Below are positions 1 through 9,485 of a DNA stretch of 64,000 nt, one piece after another (the stretch's first letter is position 1; each line of letters opens with the position of its first letter). Source of the stretch: Desulfosarcina ovata subsp. ovata (lineage in GTDB: Bacteria; Desulfobacterota; Desulfobacteria; Desulfobacterales; Desulfosarcinaceae). A program made the translations under genes and the position numbers. The DNA lies in contig NZ_AP021879.1 in assembly GCF_009689005.1 (NCBI RefSeq), forward strand, positions 2,790,001 to 2,854,000, given 5' to 3'. The notes below the pieces were generated by a model. It had not been told where the DNA came from. It saw only the letters and a list, made by a program, of their open reading frames with translations, and ran no database searches.

Positions 1-1245
1 CCCAAGGCCATCAACCGCTTTTTGCAAACCACGTATGCGACCTGTGTGCCCCGCTCCACGCTTTACCGTCACCTGAAAGCCGCCGGCGCCACCCGGATCA
101 AGCTGGGCGTTACCAAGCTGAAGGTCCGCAAACGCTGGACCCGGGAGCACACCAATGATCTGTGGGTCGGCGACTTCGAGGAAGGACCCTACGTCATCGA
201 GAAAAACGATGTCGTACCTACCTGTCTGTCCGCCTTCATCGACTGCCACAGCCGCTTTGTTGTCGAGGCGCGCTATTACTTCAGGCAAAACCTGGATGTA
301 CTCATCGATTCGCTGATCCGGGCATGGTCAAACCATGGCGCATCGCTCGAACTGTACCTGGACAATGCCAAGGTGTACCATGCCAACGGGCTCAAGGCCG
401 CCTGTTATCGTCTGAACACCCGGCTGCTCCACCGACCGCCCCGGGACCCGGCGCCCGGTGGCCTGATTGAGAGATTCTTTCAGACCGCCCAACAGCAGTT
501 CGAGGCCGAGGTCCGCGCCGGAGATTTGCTCACCCTGGAACAACTCAATCGCGCGCTGTCTGCCTGGCTGTCCGTCGCTTACCACAAAGACATCCACAGC
601 CAGACTGGAGAACGTCCTGAAGATCGATATCACAACGGTCTGACCATCATCCGCCAGGTCGATATGAGCCGTGTGATCGAATCATTCATGCAAGCCATCC
701 CCCGTACCGTCAACCGGACTTTTTCCGATGTCCAAATCAATAAACGCTTCTACCGGGTGGATCCCAAACTGCGCGGAGACCGGGTAGAGGTCCGCTTCGA
801 TCCGTTTTCAACCTGGGACAAGGTCCAGATCCACTCCCTGGACGGGCAGTATCTGGGCACCGGAGTGCTGCATCAACGCCAAACCGGTCTGCCGCTCGCA
901 CCAGGCCAAGACCGGGGTAAACCCAAGCACAGCTATACTGACCTGTTAATCCAACAGCACAAAAAGGAACTGGCCGAAAAAACCGCCGGCATCGATTATC
1001 GCAAAATCGTCGAACACCGCCGGTGGCCTTTTCACCAATTCGCCAACACCGTGGCCCAGCTTCTCGGGTTTAAAGCCGGCTTGACCGGGCTTTGCTCCGG
1101 CGATCTGGAAATGCTCAAGAAGGTCTATAATCAACGTTCAGCCATCGACCGGCAGACGGTCAAGCAAGCCTTTGAAAACGCAAGGCAGCCAAGTGTGCCC
1201 TACATCGTCGCCGAACTCAAACAACTCATCAAAGGAGACCGATAA
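1..1245 (+). CDS. Mu/IS481-like DDE integrase-type transposase, 5' end outside window
   Basis: The reading frame is open from base 1, so the first in-window start (TTG at 22) is probably internal and the N-terminus lies upstream. The visible protein begins in a helix-turn-helix-like stretch (STLYRHLKAAG). An integrase core follows, with a WVGDFEEG region, FIDCHSR, LYLDNAK and GLIERFF segments that supply the likely DDE acidic residues. A Mu-transposase-type C-terminal beta-barrel region comes after it. The stop overlaps the ATG of the downstream AAA+ gene (TAATG), so the two are translationally coupled. This transposase plus ATPase pairing resembles Mu A/B and Tn7/Tn552-type systems. The third gene, a CHC2 zinc-finger protein, completes the module. 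Family assignment is from sequence character only. Confidence 0.85.
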   Translation, partial: PKAINRFLQTTYATCVPRSTLYRHLKAAGATRIKLGVTKLKVRKRWTREHTNDLWVGDFEEGPYVIEKNDVVPTCLSAFIDCHSRFVVEARYYFRQNLDVLIDSLIRAWSNHGASLELYLDNAKVYHANGLKAACYRLNTRLLHRPPRDPAPGGLIERFFQTAQQQFEAEVRAGDLLTLEQLNRALSAWLSVAYHKDIHSQTGERPEDRYHNGLTIIRQVDMSRVIESFMQAIPRTVNRTFSDVQINKRFYRVDPKLRGDRVEVRFDPFSTWDKVQIHSLDGQYLGTGVLHQRQTGLPLAPGQDRGKPKHSYTDLLIQQHKKELAEKTAGIDYRKIVEHRRWPFHQFANTVAQLLGFKAGLTGLCSGDLEMLKKVYNQRSAIDRQTVKQAFENARQPSVPYIVAELKQLIKGDR

Positions 1246-2033
1246 TGTTTTTAGCCCATTTTTCTTTAACTGCCCACCCGTTTGCCGAAAAACCGCCCAT
1301 CGAATGGCTGCAACGCGATCCCCGGATCGAACAGGCGCTGGCAAGGCTTAAATTCTTCGAACAACAAGGCGCCCTAGCCTTGATCCTCGGCCAGACTGGA
1401 CTCGGCAAATCTTCACTGCTCAGGCTCTTCATCCACGAGTTGCCACACAACCGGTATCATCCCCTTTACCTTCATCTCACTCCCCTCCAGGCCAACGCCT
1501 TTCTACGGCTCATGGTCACCAAACTCGGCGAAAAACCCAGGATGGGAAAGGACCGTATGCTGCTGCAGATCCTCGAACGGATCAAACAAAACGAAAAGTG
1601 CACCCTTTTAATCGTCGACGAGGCCCATCTGATCGATCCTAACACCCTTACCGATCTGCGCCTGTTGATATCCTCCATCGATGAAGAGGTATCGTTGAAA
1701 ATTGTCTTGTGTGGTCAGGAGAACCTGAAAGATGTCCTCAAACGTGCCTCGCATGCCGATCTGGTTCAGCGGATCACCCTGCGGTTTGCCTTGCATGCGC
1801 TCTCAAAAGAGCAATCCGGCGCCTATATCGATAACCGTATGACCTTGGCCGGTGGAACAGCCAAAACCTTCGAAAGCGAGGCCAAAAACCTGATTCATGA
1901 CTACACCGGCGGCGTCCCTCGCCAAATCAACAATGTCGCCACGGCTTGCCTGATTAATGCCGCCTCGCGCAACCTGAAAAAAATCGATGACGCCCTGGTT
2001 AACGAAACCATGAGCGAATTTAATCTGCCATAG
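1245..2033 (+). CDS. ExeA/MuB-type AAA+ ATPase, transposition partner
   Basis: This 262-residue AAA+ ATPase has a Walker A motif (GQTGLGKSS) near residue 47 and a Walker B (LLIVDEAH). Its GVPRQINNVATACL sensor-2 region is typical of the ExeA/TniB/MuB group. In such elements the ATPase selects target DNA and activates the transposase, and the tight coupling to the upstream transposase supports that role. The N-terminal sequence (FSLTAHPFAEKPP) is also typical of ExeA-like ATPases attached to transposases. It looks intact. Confidence 0.85.
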   Translation: MFLAHFSLTAHPFAEKPPIEWLQRDPRIEQALARLKFFEQQGALALILGQTGLGKSSLLRLFIHELPHNRYHPLYLHLTPLQANAFLRLMVTKLGEKPRMGKDRMLLQILERIKQNEKCTLLIVDEAHLIDPNTLTDLRLLISSIDEEVSLKIVLCGQENLKDVLKRASHADLVQRITLRFALHALSKEQSGAYIDNRMTLAGGTAKTFESEAKNLIHDYTGGVPRQINNVATACLINAASRNLKKIDDALVNETMSEFNLP

Positions 2034-2041
2034 GAGAAACC

Positions 2042-2335
2042 ATGCCTAACCATTACTCAGCAAGTCTCTTGCGGACCCTAAGAAATCGCATCCCCATCGA
2101 TGCCGTGATTGTCGACATGTTACGGCTGGATATCCGCCCTGATGAAACCTTGCTACGCTTTCGCTGCCCATTGTGCGATCGCTTTCATACGGCGACAAAT
2201 CCGAAAACCAACCTGGCACGATGTTTTGATTGCGCGAAGAACTTCAATCCGATTGATTTGGTCATGGCCGTTACCCATTGCAGCTTCGTCGATGCGGTGG
2301 AACGATTGAAAAAAAGATCCCATTGGATGAGTTGA
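2042..2335 (+). CDS. CHC2 zinc-finger protein of the transposition module
   Basis: This 97-residue protein carries a DnaG-primase-like CHC2 zinc finger: CPLCDRFHT followed about 20 residues later by CFDCAKNF. The spacing matches a CxxC...CxxC zinc ribbon. A short helical tail (DAVERLKKR) follows. It starts 8 bp after the ATPase stop behind an AGGAG-type ribosome site, so it belongs to the same operon. In DnaG the finger contacts template DNA. Here a DNA-binding accessory role in transposition is only an inference. Confidence 0.75.
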   Translation: MPNHYSASLLRTLRNRIPIDAVIVDMLRLDIRPDETLLRFRCPLCDRFHTATNPKTNLARCFDCAKNFNPIDLVMAVTHCSFVDAVERLKKRSHWMS

Positions 2336-2418
2336 TTAACCGATCAATAGGCAGGAGGGCAATGGGACTCAATTATTGTGGGAATGAAGGAAAGTCAGAT
2401 AATTCGAGACAAACAGGG

Positions 2419-3414
2419 TCAACTAAACTGGGACGTAGCATACCTGCCGGGAACATGCGTAACTAAATGAGCGAGCCAGTCCAATGCATCGAAGGTTTTC
2501 CGAGTTTTTCCGTCCTTGGAGGTATAGATAACCTTGGCCACGCCGTCTGTGGCTTCCGTAACCGGGATATAAACCATCCGCTCCTGTGAGAAACAGGCCC
2601 GGATGATGTATCTGGCCAGATTTTCCAATCCCTTTTCATCCTCCGGCCAGATCCTTTCGCCGATATGAACGTGAAATCCGCTGTGATGCCAGGACATCAT
2701 GTTTTCGATAACCGCGTCGTTGATTTTCCCCTCTTTCTTGAGCATGGTGAGAACCTCATGCCGAAACGCCTCTGACAGATCTTTACCCGTAATCATGGGC
2801 GCCATCTGAAAATCGCTGTCTCCCAGAAAACAGCCGTCCGGCACGATTGCGTGCGCATGAGGATTGAAATTCAGGAAATCACCGTAAGTATGAATGGCGA
2901 TGCTGGCTCCAGGTGTCGCGTCATCTTGTAAGGCGGTGGATTCAAGACATGCACGTATGACATTCCACGCGCATTTGCTTAATTTCGACAGCAATTTGCG
3001 ATTATACAGAAAATAGATCCGGAGCCTTTTGGGAATGCTGAACACCCATTGCCGGTGGGGGACCGCTTTCAGAACATTTCCAAGCAGCCACTCGCTGTAT
3101 TCCACCACCCGTTTCTGATGACAAGATGGGCAGAAGTGACGCCGCTTACAAGAAAATGCCAGGAGATATTCATGACCGCACGCTTCGCATTTAACCCGCG
3201 CGAAACCAAAGTGAAGATCCCCGCACTCCAGGTACCGGTGAATGACATTCGTGACATAGTCCTGCCAGAAACCAAAGCGGTTTGCATATTTATCGTCCCA
3301 GATCCGTTCCAATTCCTCGAAATGGTCTTCCACGCATTGATAGTACCCTCCAGCGCGCGGATTTCTTGGTTGATATACATTGAGGGCATTGAGGTCGGGC
3401 ATGGCCTGTGACAT
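2419..3414 (-). pseudogene. IS91-family transposase, C-terminally truncated
   Basis: The protein shows the IS91 N-terminal zinc-binding module (CEACGHEYLL...CKRRHFCPSCHQKR) and the HUH metal motif (FNPHAHAIVPDG). Sequence that looks like the family runs up to ALDWLAHLVTHVP and is then replaced by unrelated GRYATSQFS and a stop. The downstream region of IS91 transposases, which carries the catalytic tyrosines (YYGxYS-type motif), is missing, so the copy should be inactive. The break lies near 2445, next to the three-gene transposition module, suggesting that insertion or deletion there removed the IS91 3' end. Confidence 0.8.
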
Positions 3415-3890
3415 GAGATTTGAATGATCCTACCGGTAAAAACACCAGATCGTTCACTGCGGTTGCTTCTTTCATCAATGTAAAGGTTAATGTAAAGCTT
3501 ATTCATTGACAATGTAAAGCACAACTCTTCACCATACTCTATCTGGTATGTGCAAATGAAAACCGATCTATGTGTTGAGTGGAGGAGGAGTTGAACCGTA
3601 CCGGCCAAACAATTCTTCCGTGAAGGGACGGATAGCAAGCCCAATATAGGGTTATTGGTATCGGTATCATGATGCATGGAATCTACGTTGGTTGATTGAA
3701 GGGGCCGCTGAAGAACTATATCAGGTTGATTATGCATAACAATTGATGATTGGGAAAAAATAGTGCGGAACATTTTAAGCTCGATCTGATACGAGAAAAT
3801 AGAGGTCCGGGAGTAGGTCCGGGGACGCCCATTAAAGTGCGGGTCACGCCAACCATCTGCAATTAAGGCAAAAATACTGAAAAAGGTGGT
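3415..3890. other. Gene-free stretch upstream of IS91
   Basis: No convincing gene was found here. It is probably IS91 upstream sequence plus DNA flanking the degraded tyrosine transposase. Open frames in this stretch have no recognisable motifs. Confidence 0.5.
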
Positions 3891-4237
3891 CTATTTGGGG
3901 GCTATTTTGCGATTTTCAGGGCCAAAAATCGCATTATAGGCCGATTGCGTCTCCCGCAGCTCAAATGCCTCTTCGGTGGGTTGGACCAAGCGGCCTTTTG
4001 CCATCACTCCCATGGCGTTCTTTATGCGTTGAATGAAGGACTTATTTCCAACGGCAACACTCTCCGTCCAGCGACTTTGCCTTTTGTTATCAATTTCTTC
4101 GAGAGCCGCTTGGCCTCAAAGAGCCATTGAATCCATCGATATCGGTCATGCTTAAATTTCAGCAGGAATTCCCGTTTATGGCATCTTTGGATGATGTGCC
4201 AGATTTGATGGACCAAAGAACAAGCAAGATGGTGCAA
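3891..4237 (-). pseudogene. Remnant of REP-associated (Y1/IS200-like) tyrosine transposase
   Basis: Two pieces in different frames are recognisable. The first is an N-terminal piece (HIIQRCHKREFLLKFKHDRY) like the start of REP-associated tyrosine transposases. The second is a C-terminal piece (RWTESVAVGNKSF...) ending in ELRETQSAYNAIFGPENRK, which resembles the C-terminus of the same family. The middle, with the HUH and catalytic tyrosine segments, is absent. This is therefore an internally deleted, frameshifted fossil. Identification is by recognition of both termini and is moderately secure. Confidence 0.6.
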
Positions 4238-4259
4238 TTATTTTTTGCCGAGGCCCTTA

Positions 4260-6320
4260 TTACCTGCTGATTTCCACGCTCTTGATCGCACACATTAGCG
4301 ATTTCATGTCCGGGTACCCCAGGATGGGCTCCCTGCATTTGGCGTCTGTTAACAGGTTGGCATTGGCCTGCCCGGACCAGCCATGGGGGACAAACACGAT
4401 GCCGTCGGCCACGCAGTCCACCACACTGGCTTTCATGAACACGGTTCCCCGGTCCGTGGAAACGCTGACATCATCGCCTTGTTTGATTCCGAAATCTTTG
4501 GCGGTGTTGCGGCTCAGTTCCGCCATGGGATGCGGGTCTTGCCCATTTAGCGCATCAATATTGCGGTGCTGGGAATGGGTGTAATAATAGCTGCGGTTGC
4601 CGGTTCCCAGGATCAGGGGATATTTTTTTAGATCTCTGTATTTTTTTGACTGGGGGCTCTTGAGCGGCTCCAGGTATGTGGGCAAGGGATCGAATCCTGC
4701 CTGCTGCATGGCATCACTGTAAATTTCAATCTTTTTGGACGGCGTTTTAAACGTGCCGTCCGGGATCGTGTAGGATTTTTGCTGGTAGTAATCGCCTTCG
4801 GGTTTCTCATTTAACAGGTAGTCAAAGGAAAACCCGGTCTGGCCCAGTTCAAAGGCAACCAGTTCCTCTTCCGATGCCCAGGGGAAATATTCTTCCAGCC
4901 CCAGACGTTTTGCCAGTTCCGTGAATAATTTCCATTCGGACCAGCTTTCTTCGTATGGTTCAATGCACTTTTTGCGCAGCATCAGATAGGGAATGCAGTG
5001 GCACACATTGTAATTATACGCCACGCCGTATTTTTCCAGGTTGGAGCAGGCGGGCAAAACATAATGGGCTTCCTTTGCCGTATCGGTCATGTACAGATCG
5101 TGGACCACCAACAGATCCAGTTTCCTGAATGCCTCCTTGAACGCATTGCTGTCCGGCATGGACACCAGGGGATTTCCGCCGACCACGATAAAGCTTTTTA
5201 ACAGATCCGGGATATTTTCAGGAACCATGGTCACAACGCCGTAAGGACTTTTCCTGCCCCACAACTCTATGAACAAGGGGTACTTATCGATGCCCAAGGG
5301 ATCTCCGTCTCCGGCCAGTCCCACATTACCCAAATAGGGCCGGGGACTGATCACCCAGCCGCCGGGTACATTGATATTTCCGGTGATCACCTGAAGAATG
5401 GAAAACGCCCGGCTGTTCTGGGTTCCATTGGCGGTCTGATCCTGGGTGCACGTTCCCTGGTAGATGGCGGCGCCCTTTGTGGCGGCAAACATTCGCGCCA
5501 GCTTTCGAATCTTATCCGCGGGCACCCAGGTGATCTTTTGGGCCCATTCCGGTGTAAAGGGCTCAATGTGGGGAACCAGCTTTTCAAAACCTTTGGTGTG
5601 TTTGTCGATAAAGGCCCGGTCATACCGTTTTTCTTTGATGATCACATGGATCATCGCCAGGGCCAGGGCGCCGTCAGATCCGGGACGAATGGTAAGGACC
5701 ATGTCTGCATTTTTGGACATGGGGATCTTTTTGGGATCGATGACCACCACTTTGGCACCTTTTTGCATGTTTTTCTCAATGGCCATCTTTAGCGGCAGAT
5801 CCGACGCATCCGGATTGTGCCCCCAGAGGATATACAGATTTGAATCCAGTTCTTCGGTGGGGTATTTGCCGAATGTGATCTGGCGGGTTCTGATGCGCAT
5901 CCGGTAACATACGCTTTCTACGGAAAAAAAGTTGGGCGAACCGAAAGCGGTTTTAAAGCGCTGGGTCAATCCGGCAATCTCCATGTTTTCCACGCCGATT
6001 GAACCGGAAAACATCCCCATCATTTGGGGCCCGAATTCTTCTTTCAAATCTGACAATTTTCGAGAAATCTCATCCAGGGCCGTTTCCCATGAAATGCGTT
6101 CAAACTTTCCATTTACTTTTTTCATGGGATATTTGATGCGCTGAGGGTGATAAATGGTGTCTAAAATGTTTTCGCCTTTCGGGCACAATTCCCCTTTATT
6201 AATCGGGTGAGAAGCCAGCCCTTTTACCTCAACTGCTTTTCCGTCTTCAACGGCCACCTTGATGCCGCAACTATGGTAACACAGCGTACAGTCCGTCAGG
6301 ATTTCTTTTCTTGCTTTCAT
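4260..6320 (-). CDS. Molybdopterin (Mo/W-bis-PGD) oxidoreductase, DMSO-reductase superfamily
   Basis: This 686-residue protein begins directly with a 4Fe-4S motif (Cys11, Cys14, Cys18, Cys46). The MoCo-binding core and the C-terminal molydopterin dinucleotide-binding domain (LILGTGNRSYYYTHSQHRN...) follow. Cys138 (ESVCYR) sits where this family places the protein ligand to Mo or W, so the metal is probably Cys-ligated. There is no Tat signal and no electron-transfer subunit alongside, so it is probably a soluble cytoplasmic single-subunit enzyme. Substrate is unknown. Formate-dehydrogenase-like or acetylene-hydratase-like roles were considered, but the residue after the second cluster cysteine is Tyr15, not the Asp used by acetylene hydratase. 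It is preceded by a sigma-54 promoter and an AAAGGGGA ribosome site. Confidence 0.85.
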   Translation of the reverse strand: MKARKEILTDCTLCYHSCGIKVAVEDGKAVEVKGLASHPINKGELCPKGENILDTIYHPQRIKYPMKKVNGKFERISWETALDEISRKLSDLKEEFGPQMMGMFSGSIGVENMEIAGLTQRFKTAFGSPNFFSVESVCYRMRIRTRQITFGKYPTEELDSNLYILWGHNPDASDLPLKMAIEKNMQKGAKVVVIDPKKIPMSKNADMVLTIRPGSDGALALAMIHVIIKEKRYDRAFIDKHTKGFEKLVPHIEPFTPEWAQKITWVPADKIRKLARMFAATKGAAIYQGTCTQDQTANGTQNSRAFSILQVITGNINVPGGWVISPRPYLGNVGLAGDGDPLGIDKYPLFIELWGRKSPYGVVTMVPENIPDLLKSFIVVGGNPLVSMPDSNAFKEAFRKLDLLVVHDLYMTDTAKEAHYVLPACSNLEKYGVAYNYNVCHCIPYLMLRKKCIEPYEESWSEWKLFTELAKRLGLEEYFPWASEEELVAFELGQTGFSFDYLLNEKPEGDYYQQKSYTIPDGTFKTPSKKIEIYSDAMQQAGFDPLPTYLEPLKSPQSKKYRDLKKYPLILGTGNRSYYYTHSQHRNIDALNGQDPHPMAELSRNTAKDFGIKQGDDVSVSTDRGTVFMKASVVDCVADGIVFVPHGWSGQANANLLTDAKCREPILGYPDMKSLMCAIKSVEISR

Positions 6321-6388
6321 TTGACCGTCCCCTTTGCAGAATTTTTAATTTAATCGACAAATAGATGCCTTTTGTAAAGAGCACTAAG

Positions 6389-6403
6389 GCAATTGGGATG
6401 CCA
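6389..6403 (-). promoter_or_regulatory. Sigma-54 (-24/-12) promoter of the molybdopterin gene
   Basis: Read on the minus strand this is TGGCATCCCAATTGC, which matches the RpoN consensus TGGCAC-N5-TTGC with one change. It lies about 70 bp upstream of the molybdopterin gene start, so the transcript would have a short leader. The gene for a sigma-54-dependent activator is the next gene upstream. Confidence 0.8.
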
Positions 6404-6479
6404 AATGAACATACACATAATATTATTTTATATTTCAGTTGGTTAAAATATAACGCGGATGTACTTCAACTACTACCAG

Positions 6480-6533
6480 CCAACAAATTATCATTATGAT
6501 AACAATGGCGCTATCATAATGATAATTTGTTGG
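6480..6533. promoter_or_regulatory. Perfect 22-bp inverted repeat: likely enhancer (UAS) for the sigma-54 activator
   Basis: Two perfect 22-bp arms (6480-6501 and 6512-6533) are separated by 10 bp. Each arm contains a near-palindromic core, TTATCATWATGATAA, and the two cores are centred about 23 bp (two helical turns) apart. The site is about 130 bp upstream of the predicted transcription start, the normal place for an upstream activating sequence bound by a hexamerising sigma-54 activator. A short T-run follows on the plus strand, so an incidental terminator role cannot be excluded, but no plus-strand gene precedes it. Confidence 0.7.
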
Positions 6534-6735
6534 TTTTTACCTGAAATCAACGTTTCCCTCGCGAGACTTTAAAATATTATAAAATCAGCGAGATAAACGA
6601 AACGCTAAGAACGGAAGCAGAACAGCCTGCCGTGCTTTGTTATCAATTTGATAGCATCATTGAGCGCGAGCCGTTTGACCAGGCTGATGAATGGGATTGC
6701 AGCCGGCTGGCCATCAGTTTTGCCAGCCTACACTT

Positions 6736-8835
6736 TCAGGTTATGCCAAGCTGTTTCAACAGTCTTGAAAAGTTGGATCGGGGCATTCCCAGCATTGCGG
6801 CCGCATTGGATTTTTTCCCGGAACTCTCTGAAAGGGCCTGCCGGACAAGGCTCTTCTTAAAATTAAAAACCGCTTCGTTCAGAGGCCTGACAACGACCTT
6901 GTCCGTGGCCTCCGCAGACATCTCCCGTGGCAGGTCCGTGATGGTGATATTACCTGAACCCGAAATAATCATCAGTCGCTCAATGATGTTCTCGAGCTCT
7001 CTGATATTTCCTGGCCAGGAATATTTCAGGAAGATTCCGATGACATCCTTATCGATATGCGCTTTCCCTTTTTTTAGATGGGCGTATTTGTTGATGAAGA
7101 ACTCAACCAATCGGGGAATGTCTTCCAGCCTGTCCCGCAAGGGAGGCATTATAATGGGAAATACATTGAGCCGATAGAATAGATCGGAGCGGAATGTACC
7201 CTGTTCTATCTTTTTTTTCAGGTCCTTGTTGGTCGCGGCAATTACCCTGACATCCATTTTTATGGATGTTGTCGATCCGAGTGGCTGTATTTCACTCTCC
7301 TGAAGCACCCGGAGAAGCTTGGTCTGCGTTTTAAGGGAAATATCGCCGATTTCATCCAGAAAAATCGTTCCTCCCTGTGCGAGCTGGAACATACCCGTCC
7401 TTCGGTCATGTGCACTCGTAAAAGCACCTTTTTCATGACCAAACAGTTCGCTTTCCAGCAATTCCTCAGGAATGGCGGCACAATTTACCTTAATCAAGGG
7501 TTTCAGCTTGCGGGTACTGATCTCATGGATCGTATTGGCTATCAATTCTTTTCCGGTGCCGGTTTCACCATAAATAATGACGCTTGTATTTGTTGAAGAA
7601 ACGCTCTGCACAAGCGCCATTACTTTTTTCATGGCAGGGCTTTTCCCGATCACGAACTTCTTCTCCCGCTCCGCCTTCATTTTTTCCCTAAGGGAGATAT
7701 TCTCCTGTTCAAGCTTTCGGGACAAATTCTCCATTCGGCTATTTTGATCAAGGATCTCCTGAAAAGCCAGGGCATTTTTAAGGGCCATGGAGGCCTGCAA
7801 GCCAAACGCGGAAAAAAACTCTTCCTGCTCCTTTCCGAAAACATGTCCTTTTGAGATGAAGACCACCAGAATTCCAAGCAATCTGTCTTTTGATCGCAAA
7901 GGAACAATTACCTGAGTCGGCTTGTCATTTAGCAGGAATGCCCCCGATTTTTGTAATCCTGTTTTTTTAATTTCCTTTTCCAGTATTGGAAATTCTGTTT
8001 GCATATATGCATCATCCAGCCCGATCTGAAATGCCTTCCCAAACCTTTCGCCCTCCCACAAGTGGACAGCACAGACCGGATGACCCAATCCCTTAACCAG
8101 GGAAAGGGTAAGCTCAAGGACCTCATTCACACCAATATTCTTGTTCAGGCTGCCGGAAATCTCAAAAAGAGTGGACAACTCTTTCATTTTTAGCTGTAAC
8201 TGCTCATTGGTTTGGGCGAGTTCCAGCGTTCTTTCAGATATTTTCTTTTCAAGCAAGGAGGTAAAACGCTCCTTTTCCTCAAAAAGTGCGGCATTTTCAA
8301 TGGCAAGGCTGATATGGCCGGCAAACAGTTCAAGGGTCTTGATTTCTTCAGGCATAATTGGTTTTCGGCTATAAACCTTATCTGCTGTCAACACGCCCAG
8401 AACTCCAGAACGGCCTTTCAGTGGAACAGCGCAATACTCCTTTGAGTCAGTGATTTTCAAACGTTTCCGGCTTACCCGTTTATCTGTCCAGGCATCGCTC
8501 ACATAAATCGATCTTCCGGACTGGACGACCAATACTTCAACTGCCGTCTCGTCCATTTTAAAGCCCTTCAGATTTTTAACGGTAAAGCCTTTCTCCTTTT
8601 TAATGCGGTCAAGGGATGCAACGCAACGGAGAAAATTATCTTCCAGAAGATAGATCAGCCCCCTCTCGAAGTTGACGCCGATGACCGCCAGTTCCACCAT
8701 AATCTGGAGAAGCCGTTCCATTTTCATGGTCGAATGGATCTTCTTATTCATCTCGGCAAGACTGTTCAGCTCTCTAAACTGCCTTTCAATAACTTCGGTA
8801 TAATCCTTTTTATCTTTGTTCAAATCTTTTGTCAT
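6736..8835 (-). CDS. FhlA-like sigma-54-dependent transcriptional activator (GAF-GAF-AAA+-Fis)
   Basis: This 699-residue regulator has an N-terminal GAF domain (about 20-190), a linker coiled coil, and a second GAF domain (about 215-370). The central AAA+ domain has Walker A GETGTGKE, a GAFTSA loop (variant of GAFTGA), Walker B GGTIFLDEIGD and an R-finger region. The C-terminus is a Fis-type helix-turn-helix (AAAMLGMPRSNFSRLLKQLG). There is no receiver domain, so it should respond to a ligand sensed by a GAF domain, as FhlA does with formate; length and architecture resemble FhlA. It ends about 330 bp upstream of a sigma-54 promoter carrying a two-dyad enhancer, so the molybdopterin gene is its likely target. 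The effector cannot be read from sequence. Confidence 0.92.
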   Translation of the reverse strand: MTKDLNKDKKDYTEVIERQFRELNSLAEMNKKIHSTMKMERLLQIMVELAVIGVNFERGLIYLLEDNFLRCVASLDRIKKEKGFTVKNLKGFKMDETAVEVLVVQSGRSIYVSDAWTDKRVSRKRLKITDSKEYCAVPLKGRSGVLGVLTADKVYSRKPIMPEEIKTLELFAGHISLAIENAALFEEKERFTSLLEKKISERTLELAQTNEQLQLKMKELSTLFEISGSLNKNIGVNEVLELTLSLVKGLGHPVCAVHLWEGERFGKAFQIGLDDAYMQTEFPILEKEIKKTGLQKSGAFLLNDKPTQVIVPLRSKDRLLGILVVFISKGHVFGKEQEEFFSAFGLQASMALKNALAFQEILDQNSRMENLSRKLEQENISLREKMKAEREKKFVIGKSPAMKKVMALVQSVSSTNTSVIIYGETGTGKELIANTIHEISTRKLKPLIKVNCAAIPEELLESELFGHEKGAFTSAHDRRTGMFQLAQGGTIFLDEIGDISLKTQTKLLRVLQESEIQPLGSTTSIKMDVRVIAATNKDLKKKIEQGTFRSDLFYRLNVFPIIMPPLRDRLEDIPRLVEFFINKYAHLKKGKAHIDKDVIGIFLKYSWPGNIRELENIIERLMIISGSGNITITDLPREMSAEATDKVVVRPLNEAVFNFKKSLVRQALSESSGKKSNAAAMLGMPRSNFSRLLKQLGIT

Positions 8836-9041
8836 TCCTTGTCACCTGCAGGCTGGCAATGGCGGCGATGAATGCCCCATCTCGAAAAAAAATATACAAA
8901 ATGCCTATAACCGCTGCAGTGTGATACCGTCAAGAAATTAGGTGGACTCTCGACTTTCGTGGCAATGATCGTGGGGGCAACCTGTACCTCGCCAGATTCC
9001 AGTTGGCTAGAATATGGCTCAGTATATCTGTAGTTCTTGTC

Positions 9042-9206
9042 CTATGTGCTTAGGATCGGCCACGGATTGGGATAAAGATTCATGTTCAGGCATTGTTTTG
9101 CGGCATCCGCAGGGACCAGGGCGCTGAGCCGCGCCAGTCCCAGCGGGTAGACCTTCTCACCGGCCCACAGATGGGAAGTGGGACACTGGATTATCAGTAT
9201 TCTCAT
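9042..9206 (-). pseudogene. N-terminal fragment of a B12-binding radical SAM protein
   Basis: The 54-residue tail MRILIIQCPTSHLWAGEKVY... continuing PLGLARLSALVP looks like the first beta-alpha unit of a cobalamin-binding radical SAM protein (typical start: a hydrophobic strand followed by PPLGLAYLAA). It stops after NLYPNPWPILST, so only the start of the B12 domain remains. The frame is open upstream to 9380 with sequence I do not recognise. Its position just 3' of cobT fits a decayed corrinoid region. Confidence 0.45.
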
Positions 9207-9449
9207 TATGGCGCACACATAGTGAAAATTACGCGTCGCATAGTCGCTGTGGATAGCCAGCGATCCGGGTTCAGGGGGGCGGTCCGGCCATGCCACCGCC
9301 GATGTCAGGCCGGACCAGCCGACCTTCATGTAACCGCGGTAGAGAATAAAATCGCCTATGTAGTCCACTTCGCCGGGCACCAGAAACCGCCGGGAGAGCT
9401 GGCTACGACTACCGATCCATCTTGTTTCAGAACCAAAATCGAAATCGGG

Positions 9450-9479
9450 ATCGCTATCGAAATCGATTTCGATAGCGAT
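9450..9479. terminator. Perfect 30-bp palindrome immediately 3' of cobT
   Basis: The arms ATCGCTATCGAAATC and GATTTCGATAGCGAT are exact reverse complements with no loop, starting 7 bp beyond the cobT stop. On the minus strand it is followed by a weakly T-rich run, so it may end cobT transcription or protect the 3' end. It lacks a clean T-tract, so the call is tentative. Confidence 0.4.
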
Positions 9480-9485
9480 TGTTGA

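Noticed and set aside
3069..3773. 234-codon minus-strand frame overlapping the IS91 transposase
   Set aside because: Wrong frame relative to the clear IS91 zinc and HUH motifs.
4260..6320. Calling the molybdopterin enzyme acetylene hydratase or formate dehydrogenase
   Set aside because: The residue after the second cluster cysteine is Tyr, not the Asp of acetylene hydratase, and no formate-dehydrogenase partner subunits or selenocysteine context are seen.
6480..6533. Calling the 22-bp inverted repeat a plain terminator of the regulator gene
   Set aside because: The short T-run lies on the plus strand, opposite to the regulator's direction, and dyad spacing and distance fit a sigma-54 enhancer better.
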